From the NCBI GenBank assembly GCA_002919305.1, contig PKFB01000057.1, forward strand, positions 1 through 64,000: a stretch of 64,000 bases of DNA, given 5' to 3'. The notes below the pieces were generated by a model. The model searched no databases and was not told the origin of the DNA. It saw only the letters and a program-made list of their open reading frames with translations. Positions 1 through 8,735 of the stretch are shown here, piece after piece (the stretch's first letter is position 1; each line of letters starts with the position of its first letter). The DNA is from Actinomycetales bacterium (GTDB taxonomy: Bacteria; Actinomycetota; Actinomycetes; Mycobacteriales; Micromonosporaceae). A program made the position numbers and the translations under genes.

Positions 1-212
1 AGCTCAGCGATACAACCTGGGCGGGTTTCCGGGTTCTGCCATTGCTCAGTTGTGCAGTCTGCGTACGCCGGCTGTGCAGGAAAAACAATGAACGTTATTC
101 CTGCGATCAGTACGACGAGCAGTAGCGCTGCCAATCGCTCGCGTCCACTGACCGGCCGTTCACCAGAAACCGCGAGGTTGGCCCGGGAAAAGCCCGATAG
201 ACGCGTGAACAT
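1..212 (-). CDS. Partial membrane/secreted protein of the T4SS-like operon (C-terminus outside window)
   Basis: Reading the minus strand from an ATG at 212, 70 codons stay open to the window edge. The ATG follows the VirB4 stop codon directly, and a GGAGGTGTGA sequence gives a good ribosome binding site, so the two genes are translationally coupled. Residues 1-27 are basic and polar, residues 28-50 form one hydrophobic segment ending in PAQPAYADC, which looks like a signal peptide or first membrane span. Cys residues follow. In chromosomal actinobacterial type IV-like loci this position often holds a large polytopic VirB6/TrbL-like protein; that identity is inference from position only, because too little sequence is present. 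Confidence 0.6.
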   Translation of the reverse strand, partial: MFTRLSGFSRANLAVSGERPVSGRERLAALLLVVLIAGITFIVFPAQPAYADCTTEQWQNPETRPGCIAE

Positions 213-3200
213 TCACACCTCCGCGGGGGCGGAGGGGGACGGGGCAGCGATCGGGGCGATCGCGTTGGAATCATTCCGGGGTTGTGGGGTCGGGGTGGTG
301 TCCAGATGCTCCAGCAACCCTGGGACGTAGGAGATGTCTACTCTGATGCGCTGTACTCGACCGTCCACGTCCCGCATCACAAACTCCCGGTACGGAAGGC
401 GGTTCTGGGACGAGGGATCAACAGCTGACAGTGTGGCCAGGGTCTGCTCATACCCCACCCCTCGTGGTACCCGTAGCATCCGGAGTGCGTCCGCCGCGAT
501 CTCGTGATCTTCGGCGATTCGCCCCACGAACACCGTGGACACTAGGTTTTGCACGTCCAACCCGAGGATGTCCCGCGGATTTTGGGACGCGACTAGGGCG
601 GCCAGGTTCCACTTCCGGGAGTCGCGGGCCAGGCGCACCAGGAACGAGCGGCCAGAACGCCAGCCTTCCATGAAGTGCGCCTCGTCGAGCCCGACCAGTT
701 TCCTGCGCCGCATATCCCCGCCGTAGCAGCGGCGTACCGCCAGGCGGTGCGCCGTGTGCAGCATTGGCAGCGCCAGCTGTTCCTCTGCGGACCAGTACTC
801 CCGCTCGATGCGCAGGTCGGGCAGGCGGAGACCAGCCATCGTGATCACGGTCAACGCGGCGTCGTCTCCCAATGCCCCCTCGGGCGGTTGACCGAAGAAC
901 AGCAGGGCCAGCGGCATCTCAGCCGTGTCCAGTAGCAGGTTCGCCAGCTCTCGGCCGTCATCGTCTATTGAGGACAGGGTTTGGATCAGGTCATCCAGCG
1001 TGGAGGTTTCCTCGGCTGGCACTTGACGAACCGCGTGACGGAGCAGGGTCGCCGTACGGGCCTCCCGCGCTACCTGGGGCGGCACCAGCATCGAGCAGAT
1101 GTCCTGCACCAGCATTCGCCGCTCCGCGCGGGCGTTGGAGAGGGCGATTTCGTACTCGCGGTCCCCGGTTCTCCCCTCGGGGAAGTGTGAACGTTGAGGG
1201 GTGGGGATCAAGGCGTACGGCGCCAGGGTCCCGTGTTCGGACCCGGTCAGGTTCAGAACTCGCGAGTACGGCCGCAGTTCCGGCATCTGGCACAGTCGCG
1301 CGAGCGGTCCGCTGGGGTCCAGCAGTGTGACTTGTACGCCGCGTCGCGCCGCCAGGTAGCCCAGCGCCCCTATCAGGGTGGACTTTCCACCACCGGGCTC
1401 AGCCACGAAAACCGCCAGACCAGACCGTTCCCGAACCTCGGTGGGGAAGTGCAGGTCGAGGAATACCGGCCGCCGGCTGGTGCCGGCGGTTCTCCCAATA
1501 AGGTCACCGCGGCGGTCACCGACGATCGACGCTGCCTGAGGCAGGGCGGCAGCGAAGAGCCGGACCGGCATCCGTCGGAGGTATCCGGTGTTCGCGACTG
1601 GCTCCCCGGGGATGAATTCCCGTACCAGCAGATCCTGGTTCTTCGGGTGCTGCAGCGAGATCCGCATATCCCGGGAGTACATCTTGATGACGCGGCGTGC
1701 CCGTTCCAGGCACTCTTCCCGGGTGCGGCCGCTGACCGCCAGCCGGTGCCACCCGTGGATCCGGGAGGCGTCCAGCGGCAGTCCGGTGGTCATCTCGTCA
1801 CCGACGCGCAGCGCCCGCTGCGCCAACCGTTCCAGCTCGGGTGGCGCGTCTATGCCGTGTTCCTGGTAGTCCCGTTGCTGGGACCTGATCATCCGCAGGC
1901 GGTGTTCCAGGTTCCGGAACGCGTCGCCTGGTCCGAGCACGTCGACCCGGCTGGACAGTTCCATGGGCCAGGGCAGGCGCTCATGGAAGTGTAGCCATGG
2001 TTCATGGACCTCTGGGATCTCCAGAGGCTCCATCCGCCCGACCGTCAGGACGCAGACATGGCGTTCTTCACCGGTGAGACGGTTGACGAGTTTGACCGTG
2101 GATCCGTAGGGGGTGCGGTACCGCTCGATGTGTTCGGTGAGCGCCAACAGGTCTCCGGATTCCCAGTGGCCGTCGGAGACCGGTGACAGGTGAGTGGGTG
2201 GGCTCATGCCCAAGGCCACGCTGCGGTAGATCAGCCATTCCAGCTCGTGGGGTGTCGCTCGGCGGGCGCGTACTCCGAACGACCCCAGAATCTCGTCGAA
2301 CTGTTCGACGAGGCGGGCGTTGCGGGCCCGCTCCTTCTCGCTGGTTCCTTTGCCTCGTAGATGGTTGAAACGCTCGGCCAAAACGTCCCTGAAGGTGCGC
2401 CGCGCGAACGTGATCCCTAGGTAAGTCTGTCCTTCCGACGCGTTGGCCGCCAGCAGGTGTCGCTGGGCGGAGATGAGGTGGTCGGCCCAGGTGGGGGCGC
2501 CGGGCGCCGGTGGGAGAGGGTTCGGCGTATTAGCCGCGATTGTCCGCGCCCATTCATCAATAGGGAATGGGCGGGTGGTACGCCGTAGATGCAGTCGGAA
2601 ACCCGCCAATCCGGCGTACTGCTCGGCGATTGCAATGATCAGGTTTTCGCGTTCGGAGTCAGGTCGGAATGCCCACCGCACCTCCGGAAGCCAATACCAC
2701 GCCGTGACCGTGTTTGCGGTGAAAGTGAGATGACCGGCGATTTCGGTGATGGCTAGCTCTTGACGAGGAGCGCGGTCCTTGAATCGGGGAGGTCGCGGTT
2801 TAACGGGTTTCTTTTGATTTCCGGGAGGCTTATGAGGAGTGGCCTGAGTTGCTTCTGGTGCGGGAACAGCCTTGGCCGGGGTTGAGGACTGCTGGGGGAG
2901 TGCCGGGCGTGATCGTGTGGTCTGGGCGGGCGGGTGAACGAAGTTTGTTGGCTCGACGGTTCTTGGCCGCTGGGGAGTGGCGGGGGGATGGGAAACGTAG
3001 GGCTTAAGTTCACCGCGCTGAGGCGGCGTTGGTGTAGGTGCTGGTGCGGCTGGTGCAGGCGCCGGTGTTCCGGTCAGGACCTGACCCAGCCTGCTTTGCT
3101 CTTGGGGGATCGGAGGTGGTACGGCGGGCTGGGTGGGGGTGGTCGCTGGTTCAGAGGCGGGGGCCGGAGCGGAGGGTGTGTTCCATTCGGAAGGGGTGGG

Positions 3201-3683
3201 GTTCCACTTCGGTCCCCGGTACTGGGGTGAGCTATCTGATTGAGGGGCTGCTGGAGGGGAGGCGGCGCCGTTTCCCGAGCTGGTGAGAGCGTTCTGAGGC
3301 GGATGATTCACGCCGCTCGGGGTACGCCGCACTGGAGGGTCGATGAATGGGAAGCCGCCGGATGGGGACTCGACTCGGGGGAAGCCGCCGGTAGGCGGGT
3401 CTACCAGCGGAAACTCTCCCGTGGAGGGCGAGTGAGGTGCGGGAGGAGTGCCAGAAGGGCCACCGGGCGGGGCCGCGTGTGCCGGGGTGTAGGAGCGCCC
3501 GTTGGGTGAGGCGTGTGCCGGGTGTGCTCTTGGGGCGCGGAACACCACCAGCGGAGCGGATCCCGGGGTGGTGTTCTTCTCGCCGGCACCACTGGGGGTC
3601 GGGCCGTTCCCGGCGGTACCGGGGCGGCCATCGCTAGGGTCCGACTCCCGGTAATGGCCTCCTGGATGGGATGGCGTCGTCAT
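213..3683 (-). CDS. VirB4/TraC-type conjugal transfer ATPase with proline-rich N-terminal extension
   Basis: 1156 residues. The first ~300 residues are Pro/Ser/Thr-rich and low complexity, including three near-repeats of about 11 residues around residues 88-118 (GEFPLVDPP, GGFPRVESP, GGFPFIDPP). From ~residue 305 a VirB4-like domain follows, with a Walker A loop AEPGGGKST near residue 760 and a Walker B-like LVGLDEAHFM near residue 1000. VirB4 proteins are membrane-associated ATPases that power type IV secretion or conjugation; actinobacterial homologues are sometimes called TraC or ATP/GTP-binding protein. The start overlaps the PrgI-like gene by 4 bases (ATGA). The role as a secretion ATPase is well supported; the substrate is unknown. 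No relaxase or coupling protein is visible in the window. Confidence 0.88.
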   Translation of the reverse strand: MTTPSHPGGHYRESDPSDGRPGTAGNGPTPSGAGEKNTTPGSAPLVVFRAPRAHPAHASPNGRSYTPAHAAPPGGPSGTPPAPHSPSTGEFPLVDPPTGGFPRVESPSGGFPFIDPPVRRTPSGVNHPPQNALTSSGNGAASPPAAPQSDSSPQYRGPKWNPTPSEWNTPSAPAPASEPATTPTQPAVPPPIPQEQSRLGQVLTGTPAPAPAAPAPTPTPPQRGELKPYVSHPPATPQRPRTVEPTNFVHPPAQTTRSRPALPQQSSTPAKAVPAPEATQATPHKPPGNQKKPVKPRPPRFKDRAPRQELAITEIAGHLTFTANTVTAWYWLPEVRWAFRPDSERENLIIAIAEQYAGLAGFRLHLRRTTRPFPIDEWARTIAANTPNPLPPAPGAPTWADHLISAQRHLLAANASEGQTYLGITFARRTFRDVLAERFNHLRGKGTSEKERARNARLVEQFDEILGSFGVRARRATPHELEWLIYRSVALGMSPPTHLSPVSDGHWESGDLLALTEHIERYRTPYGSTVKLVNRLTGEERHVCVLTVGRMEPLEIPEVHEPWLHFHERLPWPMELSSRVDVLGPGDAFRNLEHRLRMIRSQQRDYQEHGIDAPPELERLAQRALRVGDEMTTGLPLDASRIHGWHRLAVSGRTREECLERARRVIKMYSRDMRISLQHPKNQDLLVREFIPGEPVANTGYLRRMPVRLFAAALPQAASIVGDRRGDLIGRTAGTSRRPVFLDLHFPTEVRERSGLAVFVAEPGGGKSTLIGALGYLAARRGVQVTLLDPSGPLARLCQMPELRPYSRVLNLTGSEHGTLAPYALIPTPQRSHFPEGRTGDREYEIALSNARAERRMLVQDICSMLVPPQVAREARTATLLRHAVRQVPAEETSTLDDLIQTLSSIDDDGRELANLLLDTAEMPLALLFFGQPPEGALGDDAALTVITMAGLRLPDLRIEREYWSAEEQLALPMLHTAHRLAVRRCYGGDMRRRKLVGLDEAHFMEGWRSGRSFLVRLARDSRKWNLAALVASQNPRDILGLDVQNLVSTVFVGRIAEDHEIAADALRMLRVPRGVGYEQTLATLSAVDPSSQNRLPYREFVMRDVDGRVQRIRVDISYVPGLLEHLDTTPTPQPRNDSNAIAPIAAPSPSAPAEV

Positions 3684-4048
3684 AGCAGCTCCTGACGGAT
3701 GCGCACCTTCGTCGCCACGAGGCTGGGGTCACGTCGTTCTTCGCTTGATTCCTGCCTCCGGCGCCAGTCGGTTAGCGCGGTTCGGATCACTATGCGCGCC
3801 GGCCGGTCTGGGTCGACGTGCCGGAAGATGAATGAAGTTGTCACCATCGCCAGCGCGATCTCCCAGGCCGGGAAAATTTCGATCTCCATCGTGAACAGGT
3901 AATGAATGAACATGAAAAAAGGCACTAGTACGGCGAAGAGTCCGTACTGTGCGTAGGGCAGGTGAACCGGCAACGTGTATCCGGGCGGGCCTAGATAGAG
4001 CAGTCTGGCCCGGTAGATGTCGTCATCAGTCCGGAGCCGCATCCGCAT
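3680..4048 (-). CDS. PrgI-like two-TM membrane protein of the T4SS-like operon
   Basis: 122 residues, small membrane protein. Residues ~32-75 hold two adjacent hydrophobic segments (QYGLFAVLVPFFMFIHYLF and EIALAMVTTSFIFRH), followed by a basic cytosolic tail. The N-terminus VHLPYAQY and the placement directly before the VirB4 gene match the PrgI/VirB3-like proteins that accompany TraC/VirB4 ATPases in Gram-positive conjugation systems. VirB3-type proteins anchor or partner the VirB4 ATPase at the membrane. Its stop overlaps the ATPase start by 4 bases. Family assignment rests on size, topology and context rather than a signature motif. Confidence 0.72.
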   Translation of the reverse strand: MRMRLRTDDDIYRARLLYLGPPGYTLPVHLPYAQYGLFAVLVPFFMFIHYLFTMEIEIFPAWEIALAMVTTSFIFRHVDPDRPARIVIRTALTDWRRRQESSEERRDPSLVATKVRIRQELL

Positions 4049-4127
4049 TCACCGCCTTGGTCGGGGGCCGAGATCCGCCTTCCTGCAAATGAGGGATTTT
4101 CGCTTCAAGTCGGACCTCGGGAGCCGA

Positions 4128-4475
4128 TTAGCCACTCTGGAAGAATATCCCGACAATGTACTCGCCGAGGAAAACAAGGACGAGTGCGCCGCCGATGAAA
4201 GCTAGTCCCACGAGCGCAATGGCTGAACTAGTGATCACTCGTGAAACTTCGCCTCGTCCGGCGCGGCCGATGAAGATCAATCCAAGTATCGCTAGGAGAA
4301 TCGGGGCGATTCGGCCGAGAAGGAACTCGACCACACCCTCGGTGTTGACGTCTCTTGGTCCCGGTGTCTGCTCAGGTGCCTGAGCGAGCACGTCAGGCAC
4401 GCTCCCAGGAGCGTGGGAGGCCAGATCCACCAGCCCCTGTGGAAGAAGCCCGTTGACGAGCTCCAACAGAACCAT
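4128..4475 (-). CDS. Small two-TM protein, VirB2/TrbC-like, first gene of the T4SS-like operon
   Basis: 115 residues. An amphipathic or signal-like N-terminus (MVLLELVNGLLPQGLVDL) is followed by a polar linker and two strong hydrophobic spans at about residues 53-70 (RIAPILLAILGLIFIG) and 84-112 (SAIALVGLAFIGGALVLVFL). This is the layout of VirB2/TrbC pilin-like proteins, which precede PrgI/VirB3 and VirB4 in type IV secretion operons. It lies 79 bases before the PrgI-like gene on the same strand. A structural pilin role is inference; it could equally be a small membrane subunit specific to actinobacterial systems. Confidence 0.68.
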   Translation of the reverse strand: MVLLELVNGLLPQGLVDLASHAPGSVPDVLAQAPEQTPGPRDVNTEGVVEFLLGRIAPILLAILGLIFIGRAGRGEVSRVITSSAIALVGLAFIGGALVLVFLGEYIVGIFFQSG

Positions 4476-4825
4476 GTCGACCTCCGGTCACGCTCGACGG
4501 TGCCGTCGTGCGTTGGTCACTATCGACAGCCTCCCTGATCCCACCACTAAGTGGTATCACCATGACAGCGAGTCTTTATTCTGGCCAAGAACCTTCCCGA
4601 CTGTACATTGCACTCAACTATGAGACAAGACAATCAGAATAGTTGCATGTAACAATGATCGGGTCTTTGATGGACAGACGTCGGTGACCACACACGGCGC
4701 CGCCCATAGCACCGGCGCCACGCTGCGTGGATGCCGTTAGGAGCGCTCCGCGCCCGGCCCACCTGACCGGGTAGCCATCAGGCCGGTGCAGTGGCCGGAG
4801 TGGTGACTGAGGAGGCGGATACGCG
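4476..4825. promoter_or_regulatory. Divergent intergenic region with two inverted repeats
   Basis: 350 bases between the T4SS-like operon (minus) and a membrane-protein gene (plus). It is less GC-rich than its flanks. A 13-base perfect palindrome ACCACTAAGTGGT lies at 4543-4555, about 70 bases before the operon start. A second inverted repeat, CAACTAT at 4615-4621 and ATAGTTG at 4639-4645, has 17 bases between the arms. Both could be operators. I see no convincing gene here; longer minus-strand frames through this stretch continue antisense into the plus-strand gene and look like shadows. Confidence 0.4.
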
Positions 4826-5488
4826 ATGGCGTGGACAACGGCCATTGGAGGAGCACTCCTGGTCGTCGGAGCCGCCCTGCTGGGGGTCAGCGTGTACCAG
4901 CTGGGAGTCACCCGCGCGGTGTGCCGCTGGCAGGTAACAGGAGGGCGGGTACGCCTGGGACGCTTCCTGGCCACGGTAGGGGTGCTCAGTGGCGTACTGG
5001 CCATCACCGTCGGTGTGGGCGTACTGGTGTCGCTGGCGCCGATCGACGGCCGGCTGCTCCGACCCGTTCTGATCGTGGCGGCCAGCGGGGTCACGTTGGT
5101 GGTGACCGGCTATATCGCGGCGAAGGTCACTGACCGGGTGGAGCTGAACACCCTTATCCGCACCCCGGCCCGGTTCCGTCGCATCGTCGGTTCTCTCACA
5201 CCGGTAACCCCGGTGGAGGCCGGGAAGGCGAGCCCGGATCTGGCCGCTGATTCCGTTATCCCGCCTGTGGCGCAGCCGGGGTGGGTTTATCGGGACGCGC
5301 GAGGCGGTTGGTTCCTCGTGGTGGGCGCGAGCGGCGGTCACCGGCTGGTCTCGTTGCCAGACTTTCACCTCACCCCGGTGGGGGCGGCGCAGCCGCCGGT
5401 CACCGCGGTGGGCAGTGTCGAACTCGCGGTGTGGCCGTTGGGGCAAACGCCGTCGGTACGGGAGGGTGAGGCTTCAGTCCCTTCATGA
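4826..5488 (+). CDS. Hypothetical three-TM membrane protein
   Basis: 220 residues, start chosen at an ATG preceded by GAGGAGGCGG at a good distance. Residues 5-27, ~45-68 and ~77-97 are hydrophobic spans (for example AIGGALLVVGAALLGVSVY), followed by a ~120-residue soluble tail with no motif I recognise. It is transcribed away from the T4SS-like operon and towards the RHH gene. Codon third positions are strongly GC-biased, supporting real coding. It may be an accessory membrane component of the locus, but that is only suggested by position. Confidence 0.7.
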   Translation: MAWTTAIGGALLVVGAALLGVSVYQLGVTRAVCRWQVTGGRVRLGRFLATVGVLSGVLAITVGVGVLVSLAPIDGRLLRPVLIVAASGVTLVVTGYIAAKVTDRVELNTLIRTPARFRRIVGSLTPVTPVEAGKASPDLAADSVIPPVAQPGWVYRDARGGWFLVVGASGGHRLVSLPDFHLTPVGAAQPPVTAVGSVELAVWPLGQTPSVREGEASVPS

Positions 5489-5536
5489 GCTTTGTCGCGT
5501 TATCGCGAACGGCACCCTTGCTCGGGCGCCTCTCGG

Positions 5537-5554
5537 GTGAATCACGCGATTCAC
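5537..5554. promoter_or_regulatory. Inverted repeat upstream of the ParB-like RHH gene
   Basis: GTGAATC at 5537-5543 and GATTCAC at 5548-5554 form a perfect 7-base inverted repeat around ACGC, about 50 bases after the stop of the preceding gene and 105 bases before the RHH gene. Either a short terminator or an autoregulatory or centromere-like site for the RHH protein would fit. Confidence 0.35.
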
Positions 5555-5658
5555 GGGTGGTCAACCTACGGGCGGGGAGCCGGTTTCAGTAGTGAGAATC
5601 CACGCCACGACCCGGGCCGTGAGGTCCCAGGCGGGCCGGACCTAACGGAGGGTGGAGG

Positions 5659-6177
5659 ATGACCCGGATCACGCCGGAGCCGACGGAGCTGCCGACGGAC
5701 CTATCGAAAGATCTGTCGGCGGATCTGTCAGCCGTCTCCGCATCCGCGTTGCCGGAGCTGCCGAAACGGTCGGACGAGTCGACCGCCTCCGCAGCTTTGG
5801 GACCTGCGGAAGTGACGGAGGCACCGTTAGCTCCTGCAGTGATGCGGGCTCTCGCTCAAGCCCCCTTGGCCGGGGAAGGCATTGACCCTGAGGAGCGGAT
5901 CCCCCGCTCCTTCCATCTGTCCCGTCAACTGCTGGAGCGGGCGCGAGCAGCGGCGTACTGGGTGAGCCAGCTGCCTGGCGTGGAGGAGGCGAGCAACGTC
6001 AGCGAGCTGGTGGAGCGGGCGCTGCGCCGCGAGGTGGAACGCCTAGAGCTGGAGTACAACGACGGACGGCCGTTCCCTGCGGTGATGGGACGGATGCGAA
6101 CGGGGCCGGGAGCGGCCGGCGCGGAGCGGATCAGGAAGGCGCAACGCGCCCGTCGTCGCACATCCCACGAGGCCTGA
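5659..6177 (+). CDS. ParB-like ribbon-helix-helix DNA-binding protein
   Basis: 172 residues. Residues 1-70 are acidic and low complexity with near-repeated PTDLSKDLSADLSA. Residues ~80-145 read as an RHH domain: a strand around RIPRSFHLSRQLLERARAA, a turn, then SNVSELVERALRREVERLEL and a closing YNDGRPFP. This resembles the C-terminal centromere-binding domain of ParB-type proteins on actinobacterial plasmids, which normally act with a ParA ATPase; no ParA is present here. A strong GGAGGGTGGAGG site precedes the ATG. It ends only 15 bases before folP, so it may be cotranscribed with the folate genes. A transcriptional regulator of the adjacent T4SS-like operon is the main alternative. Confidence 0.65.
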   Translation: MTRITPEPTELPTDLSKDLSADLSAVSASALPELPKRSDESTASAALGPAEVTEAPLAPAVMRALAQAPLAGEGIDPEERIPRSFHLSRQLLERARAAAYWVSQLPGVEEASNVSELVERALRREVERLELEYNDGRPFPAVMGRMRTGPGAAGAERIRKAQRARRRTSHEA

Positions 6178-6192
6178 CGGTAACGTCAGGCT

Positions 6193-7056
6193 GTGACAGA
6201 CCTGCCTCAGCCTGGACGCCCCGTAGTCATGGGCGTTCTCAATGTCACCCCTGACTCATTTAGTGACGGTGGTCGATACACGGATATAGACGCCGCCGTG
6301 GCGCACGCCATTCAGATGTGCCAGGAAGGCGCTGATCTGATCGACGTAGGAGGCGAATCCACCCGTCCCGGTGCCGACCGAGTCGAAGCAGAAGTCGAGA
6401 TCCAGCGGGTGCTGCCGGTGATACGGGAGTTGGCGGCCGTAGGCATCCCGATGAGTATCGACACCACTCGGGCCGCGGTCGCGGAGGCCGCGTTGCAGGC
6501 TGGCGTGACCGTGGTCAACGACGTCTCCGGTGGCCTGGCGGATCCGGCGATGGCGAAGCTGGTCGCTGAAGCCGGCTGCCCGTGGATCCTCATGCACTGG
6601 CGTGGCCACTCCAAGTACATGCGGGAGTTGGCCATTTACACCGATGTCGTCGCTGAGGTGCGGCAGGAATTGAGCGCCCGGGTGGACGCGGCGTTAGCGG
6701 CCGGGGTGTCCACTGACAAGATCGTCCTGGATCCTGGGCTGGGATTCGCCAAGCGGCCGGAGCACGACTGGCGGCTGCTGGCCCACCTCGATTCCCTCGT
6801 CGCCTTGGGTTTCCCGGTCCTGATCGGGGCCAGCCGGAAGTCTTTCCTGGGTGCCCTGTTGGCCGATCCTGACGGCTCGCCCCGGCCGGTCGCTGAACGC
6901 GAGGCGGCCACACTGGCGGTCACCGTCGCCGCCTGTCAGGCGGGGGCGTGGGGGGTACGCGTCCACAATGTGCGCGACAACGTTGATGCGATCCGCGCGT
7001 GGCGGGCGGTCGGGGAGGCGCGTGCCGCCGCTGGCGGCATGGAGGAGGGGCGATGA
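6193..7056 (+). CDS. folP: Dihydropteroate synthase
   Basis: 287 residues, GTG start. FolP condenses 6-hydroxymethyl-dihydropterin pyrophosphate with p-aminobenzoate to make dihydropteroate in the cytosol. All expected TIM-barrel motifs are visible: [14 protein letters not shown] near the N-terminus, [34 protein letters not shown] and GASRKSFLG, the last forming part of the pABA/sulfonamide site. Length is typical. It heads the folP-folB-folK operon and overlaps folB by ATGA. The usual upstream neighbour folE is not in view; an RHH gene sits there instead. Confidence 0.97.
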   Translation: MTDLPQPGRPVVMGVLNVTPDSFSDGGRYTDIDAAVAHAIQMCQEGADLIDVGGESTRPGADRVEAEVEIQRVLPVIRELAAVGIPMSIDTTRAAVAEAALQAGVTVVNDVSGGLADPAMAKLVAEAGCPWILMHWRGHSKYMRELAIYTDVVAEVRQELSARVDAALAAGVSTDKIVLDPGLGFAKRPEHDWRLLAHLDSLVALGFPVLIGASRKSFLGALLADPDGSPRPVAEREAATLAVTVAACQAGAWGVRVHNVRDNVDAIRAWRAVGEARAAAGGMEEGR

Positions 7057-7454
7057 CCGACCGCATCATGTTGACCGGCCTGCGGATCCGTGGGCGACAT
7101 GGGGTATTCGACTTCGAACGGGAGGCGGGGCAGGATTTCGTGGTGGATGTGGTGCTGGAGGTAGACACCGCTCCAGCGGCGGCCAGCGACGACCTGGCCG
7201 ACACCATCGACTACGGCGCCCTCGCCGGTCGGCTGGTCGAGGTGGTGGCCGGTGAGCCGGTGAATCTGCTGGAGACGCTCGCGGCCCGACTCGCCGATGT
7301 CTGTTTGGAGGACGCCAGGGTTCAGGCGGTTGAGGTCACTGTGCACAAGCCTCAGGCCCCGATCCCGCACACTTTCGACGATGTCGCCGTCAGCATCCGG
7401 CGGGAAGCCGGTATGCGAGGTGGGGAGCGGTCCGCGGGAGCCGCTGATGAGTAG
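7053..7454 (+). CDS. folB: Dihydroneopterin aldolase
   Basis: 133 residues. The start is the ATG overlapping the folP stop, preceded by GGAGGAGGGG. FolB cleaves dihydroneopterin to 6-hydroxymethyl-dihydropterin and glycolaldehyde. The N-terminal [17 protein letters not shown] and VVDVVLEVD segments, the central DTIDYGALA, the [12 protein letters not shown] stretch and the VHKPQAPI signature are characteristic of the family. It overlaps folK by 8 bases, so all three folate genes are translationally coupled. Confidence 0.96.
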   Translation: MTDRIMLTGLRIRGRHGVFDFEREAGQDFVVDVVLEVDTAPAAASDDLADTIDYGALAGRLVEVVAGEPVNLLETLAARLADVCLEDARVQAVEVTVHKPQAPIPHTFDDVAVSIRREAGMRGGERSAGAADE

Positions 7455-7959
7455 CGCGGTGCTGTCGCTAGGGTCCAACCTCGGGGACCGGCTGGGTCAC
7501 CTTAAAAAAGCAGCACAGGCGCTGGGGTCGGTGGTGACCGCGTCGTCGAGCGTCTACCAGACCCCTCCCTGGGGGGACAGTGACCAGCCGGCCTACTTCA
7601 ACGCCGTGCTTGTGGTGTCGCAGCCCGGCGCGGACGCGAGGGAGTGGCTGCGGCGGGCACAGAGCCTGGAGCAGGCGGCGGGACGGGTGCGGGATCCAGC
7701 ACGCCGGTACGGTCCCCGCTCCCTGGACGTGGACGTCATCACCGTCTGGGACGACACCGGAGAACCGATTCGTTCCGAGCATCCAGACCTCATCCTGCCC
7801 CATCCACGCGCTCACCAACGGGCATTTGTGCTCGTGCCTTGGGCGGAGGTGGAGCCGGATGGAGTGCTCCCCGGACACGGTCCGATCGTGGACCTGCTGC
7901 AGAGCCCAGAGGTCGCTCCTGACGTGCCCGAGATCGTGCGGGTGGCTCCACCGCTGTGA
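7447..7959 (+). CDS. folK: 2-amino-4-hydroxy-6-hydroxymethyldihydropteridine diphosphokinase
   Basis: 170 residues from the ATG inside the folB end. FolK transfers pyrophosphate from ATP to 6-hydroxymethyl-dihydropterin, supplying the FolP substrate. Seen here are the family signatures [22 protein letters not shown], the [12 protein letters not shown] motif with its Mg-binding Asp pair, and [13 protein letters not shown]. Length is normal. It completes the compact folP-folB-folK operon; a 206-base gap then separates it from the DUF3180 gene. Confidence 0.96.
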   Translation: MSSAVLSLGSNLGDRLGHLKKAAQALGSVVTASSSVYQTPPWGDSDQPAYFNAVLVVSQPGADAREWLRRAQSLEQAAGRVRDPARRYGPRSLDVDVITVWDDTGEPIRSEHPDLILPHPRAHQRAFVLVPWAEVEPDGVLPGHGPIVDLLQSPEVAPDVPEIVRVAPPL

Positions 7960-8165
7960 CGGCTCCCGCTCGGGAGGGACCCGCTGCGCCACTGAAGGAC
8001 CACACCCGAGGACCGCACCCCTGGAGCGAAGGGGCGGTTGGGATCTAGGCGGAATCGCGGAGGAGAGGCGTTCATGGTGGAATTTCTGTGAGCGCCGTAC
8101 CCGTCCCCGTCCCATGAGGCCGGTAGCGTGCCAGACACGAGGCGACCACCGATGATTGTCTACCG

Positions 8166-8675
8166 ATGAGAACTCAGGAACCGCAGCCTCGGCTGCGCCC
8201 CACTAGTCTTGCAACCCTGTTCGTCGCCGCGTTGGCGGCGGGAGCCGGCATGTGGTGGCTCATTGGGGAGTTCTACAGCATGATCCCTCCCCTGCCGTGG
8301 CTGCTGGCGTTCACGTTGGGGTTGCTTGCGTTTGTTGAGGCGGTAACGGCCCGCGCCACCAAGGCCAGAATCGATCGGCGGCCCGGGACCGAACCGGTAG
8401 AGCCGTTAGTGGTCGCACGGTACGCGGTGCTGGCCAAGGCCTCCTCCCTCACCGGGGCGATTTTCACCGGCGCGTACGCGGCGTACCTGCTGTGGTTGTG
8501 GATCGAGTGGATGCGCCGCGGGTACGAAGCGTCTGACACGTTTTCAGCGGTGGCGGGCTTCATCGCCTCCCTGTTGTTGGTGGGGGCGGCGCTGTGGTTG
8601 GAGCGGTCGTGTCGGGTGCCTAAACCGCCGGATGAGGCACAGGCACCCGAGCCTGAAGACGACGAGGAACTCTAA
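8166..8675 (+). CDS. DUF3180 family membrane protein
   Basis: 169 residues with four hydrophobic spans at about residues 15-35, 41-58, 86-116 and 130-148. The N-terminal LRPTSLATLFVAALAAGAG, a central AVLAKASSLTGAIFTGAYAA and the C-terminal acidic tail match DUF3180, an actinobacterial family regularly found just after folK. No function is established for the family. A short palindrome CGGTTT/AAACCG at 8676-8689 follows the stop directly and could act as a weak terminator. Confidence 0.82.
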   Translation: MRTQEPQPRLRPTSLATLFVAALAAGAGMWWLIGEFYSMIPPLPWLLAFTLGLLAFVEAVTARATKARIDRRPGTEPVEPLVVARYAVLAKASSLTGAIFTGAYAAYLLWLWIEWMRRGYEASDTFSAVAGFIASLLLVGAALWLERSCRVPKPPDEAQAPEPEDDEEL

Positions 8676-8735
8676 CGGTTTTTAAACCGATTCGTGCCCT
8701 GTCCCGACGGGTGCCTGACCGGTACGGTGCCTCAC

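Noticed and set aside
1194-1994. 266-codon plus-strand frame inside the VirB4 gene
   Set aside because: Antisense to the conserved ATPase core; composition effect.
4778-5446. 222-codon minus-strand frame
   Set aside because: Antisense to the three-TM membrane-protein gene with a strong ribosome site; Arg/His-rich as shadow frames usually are.
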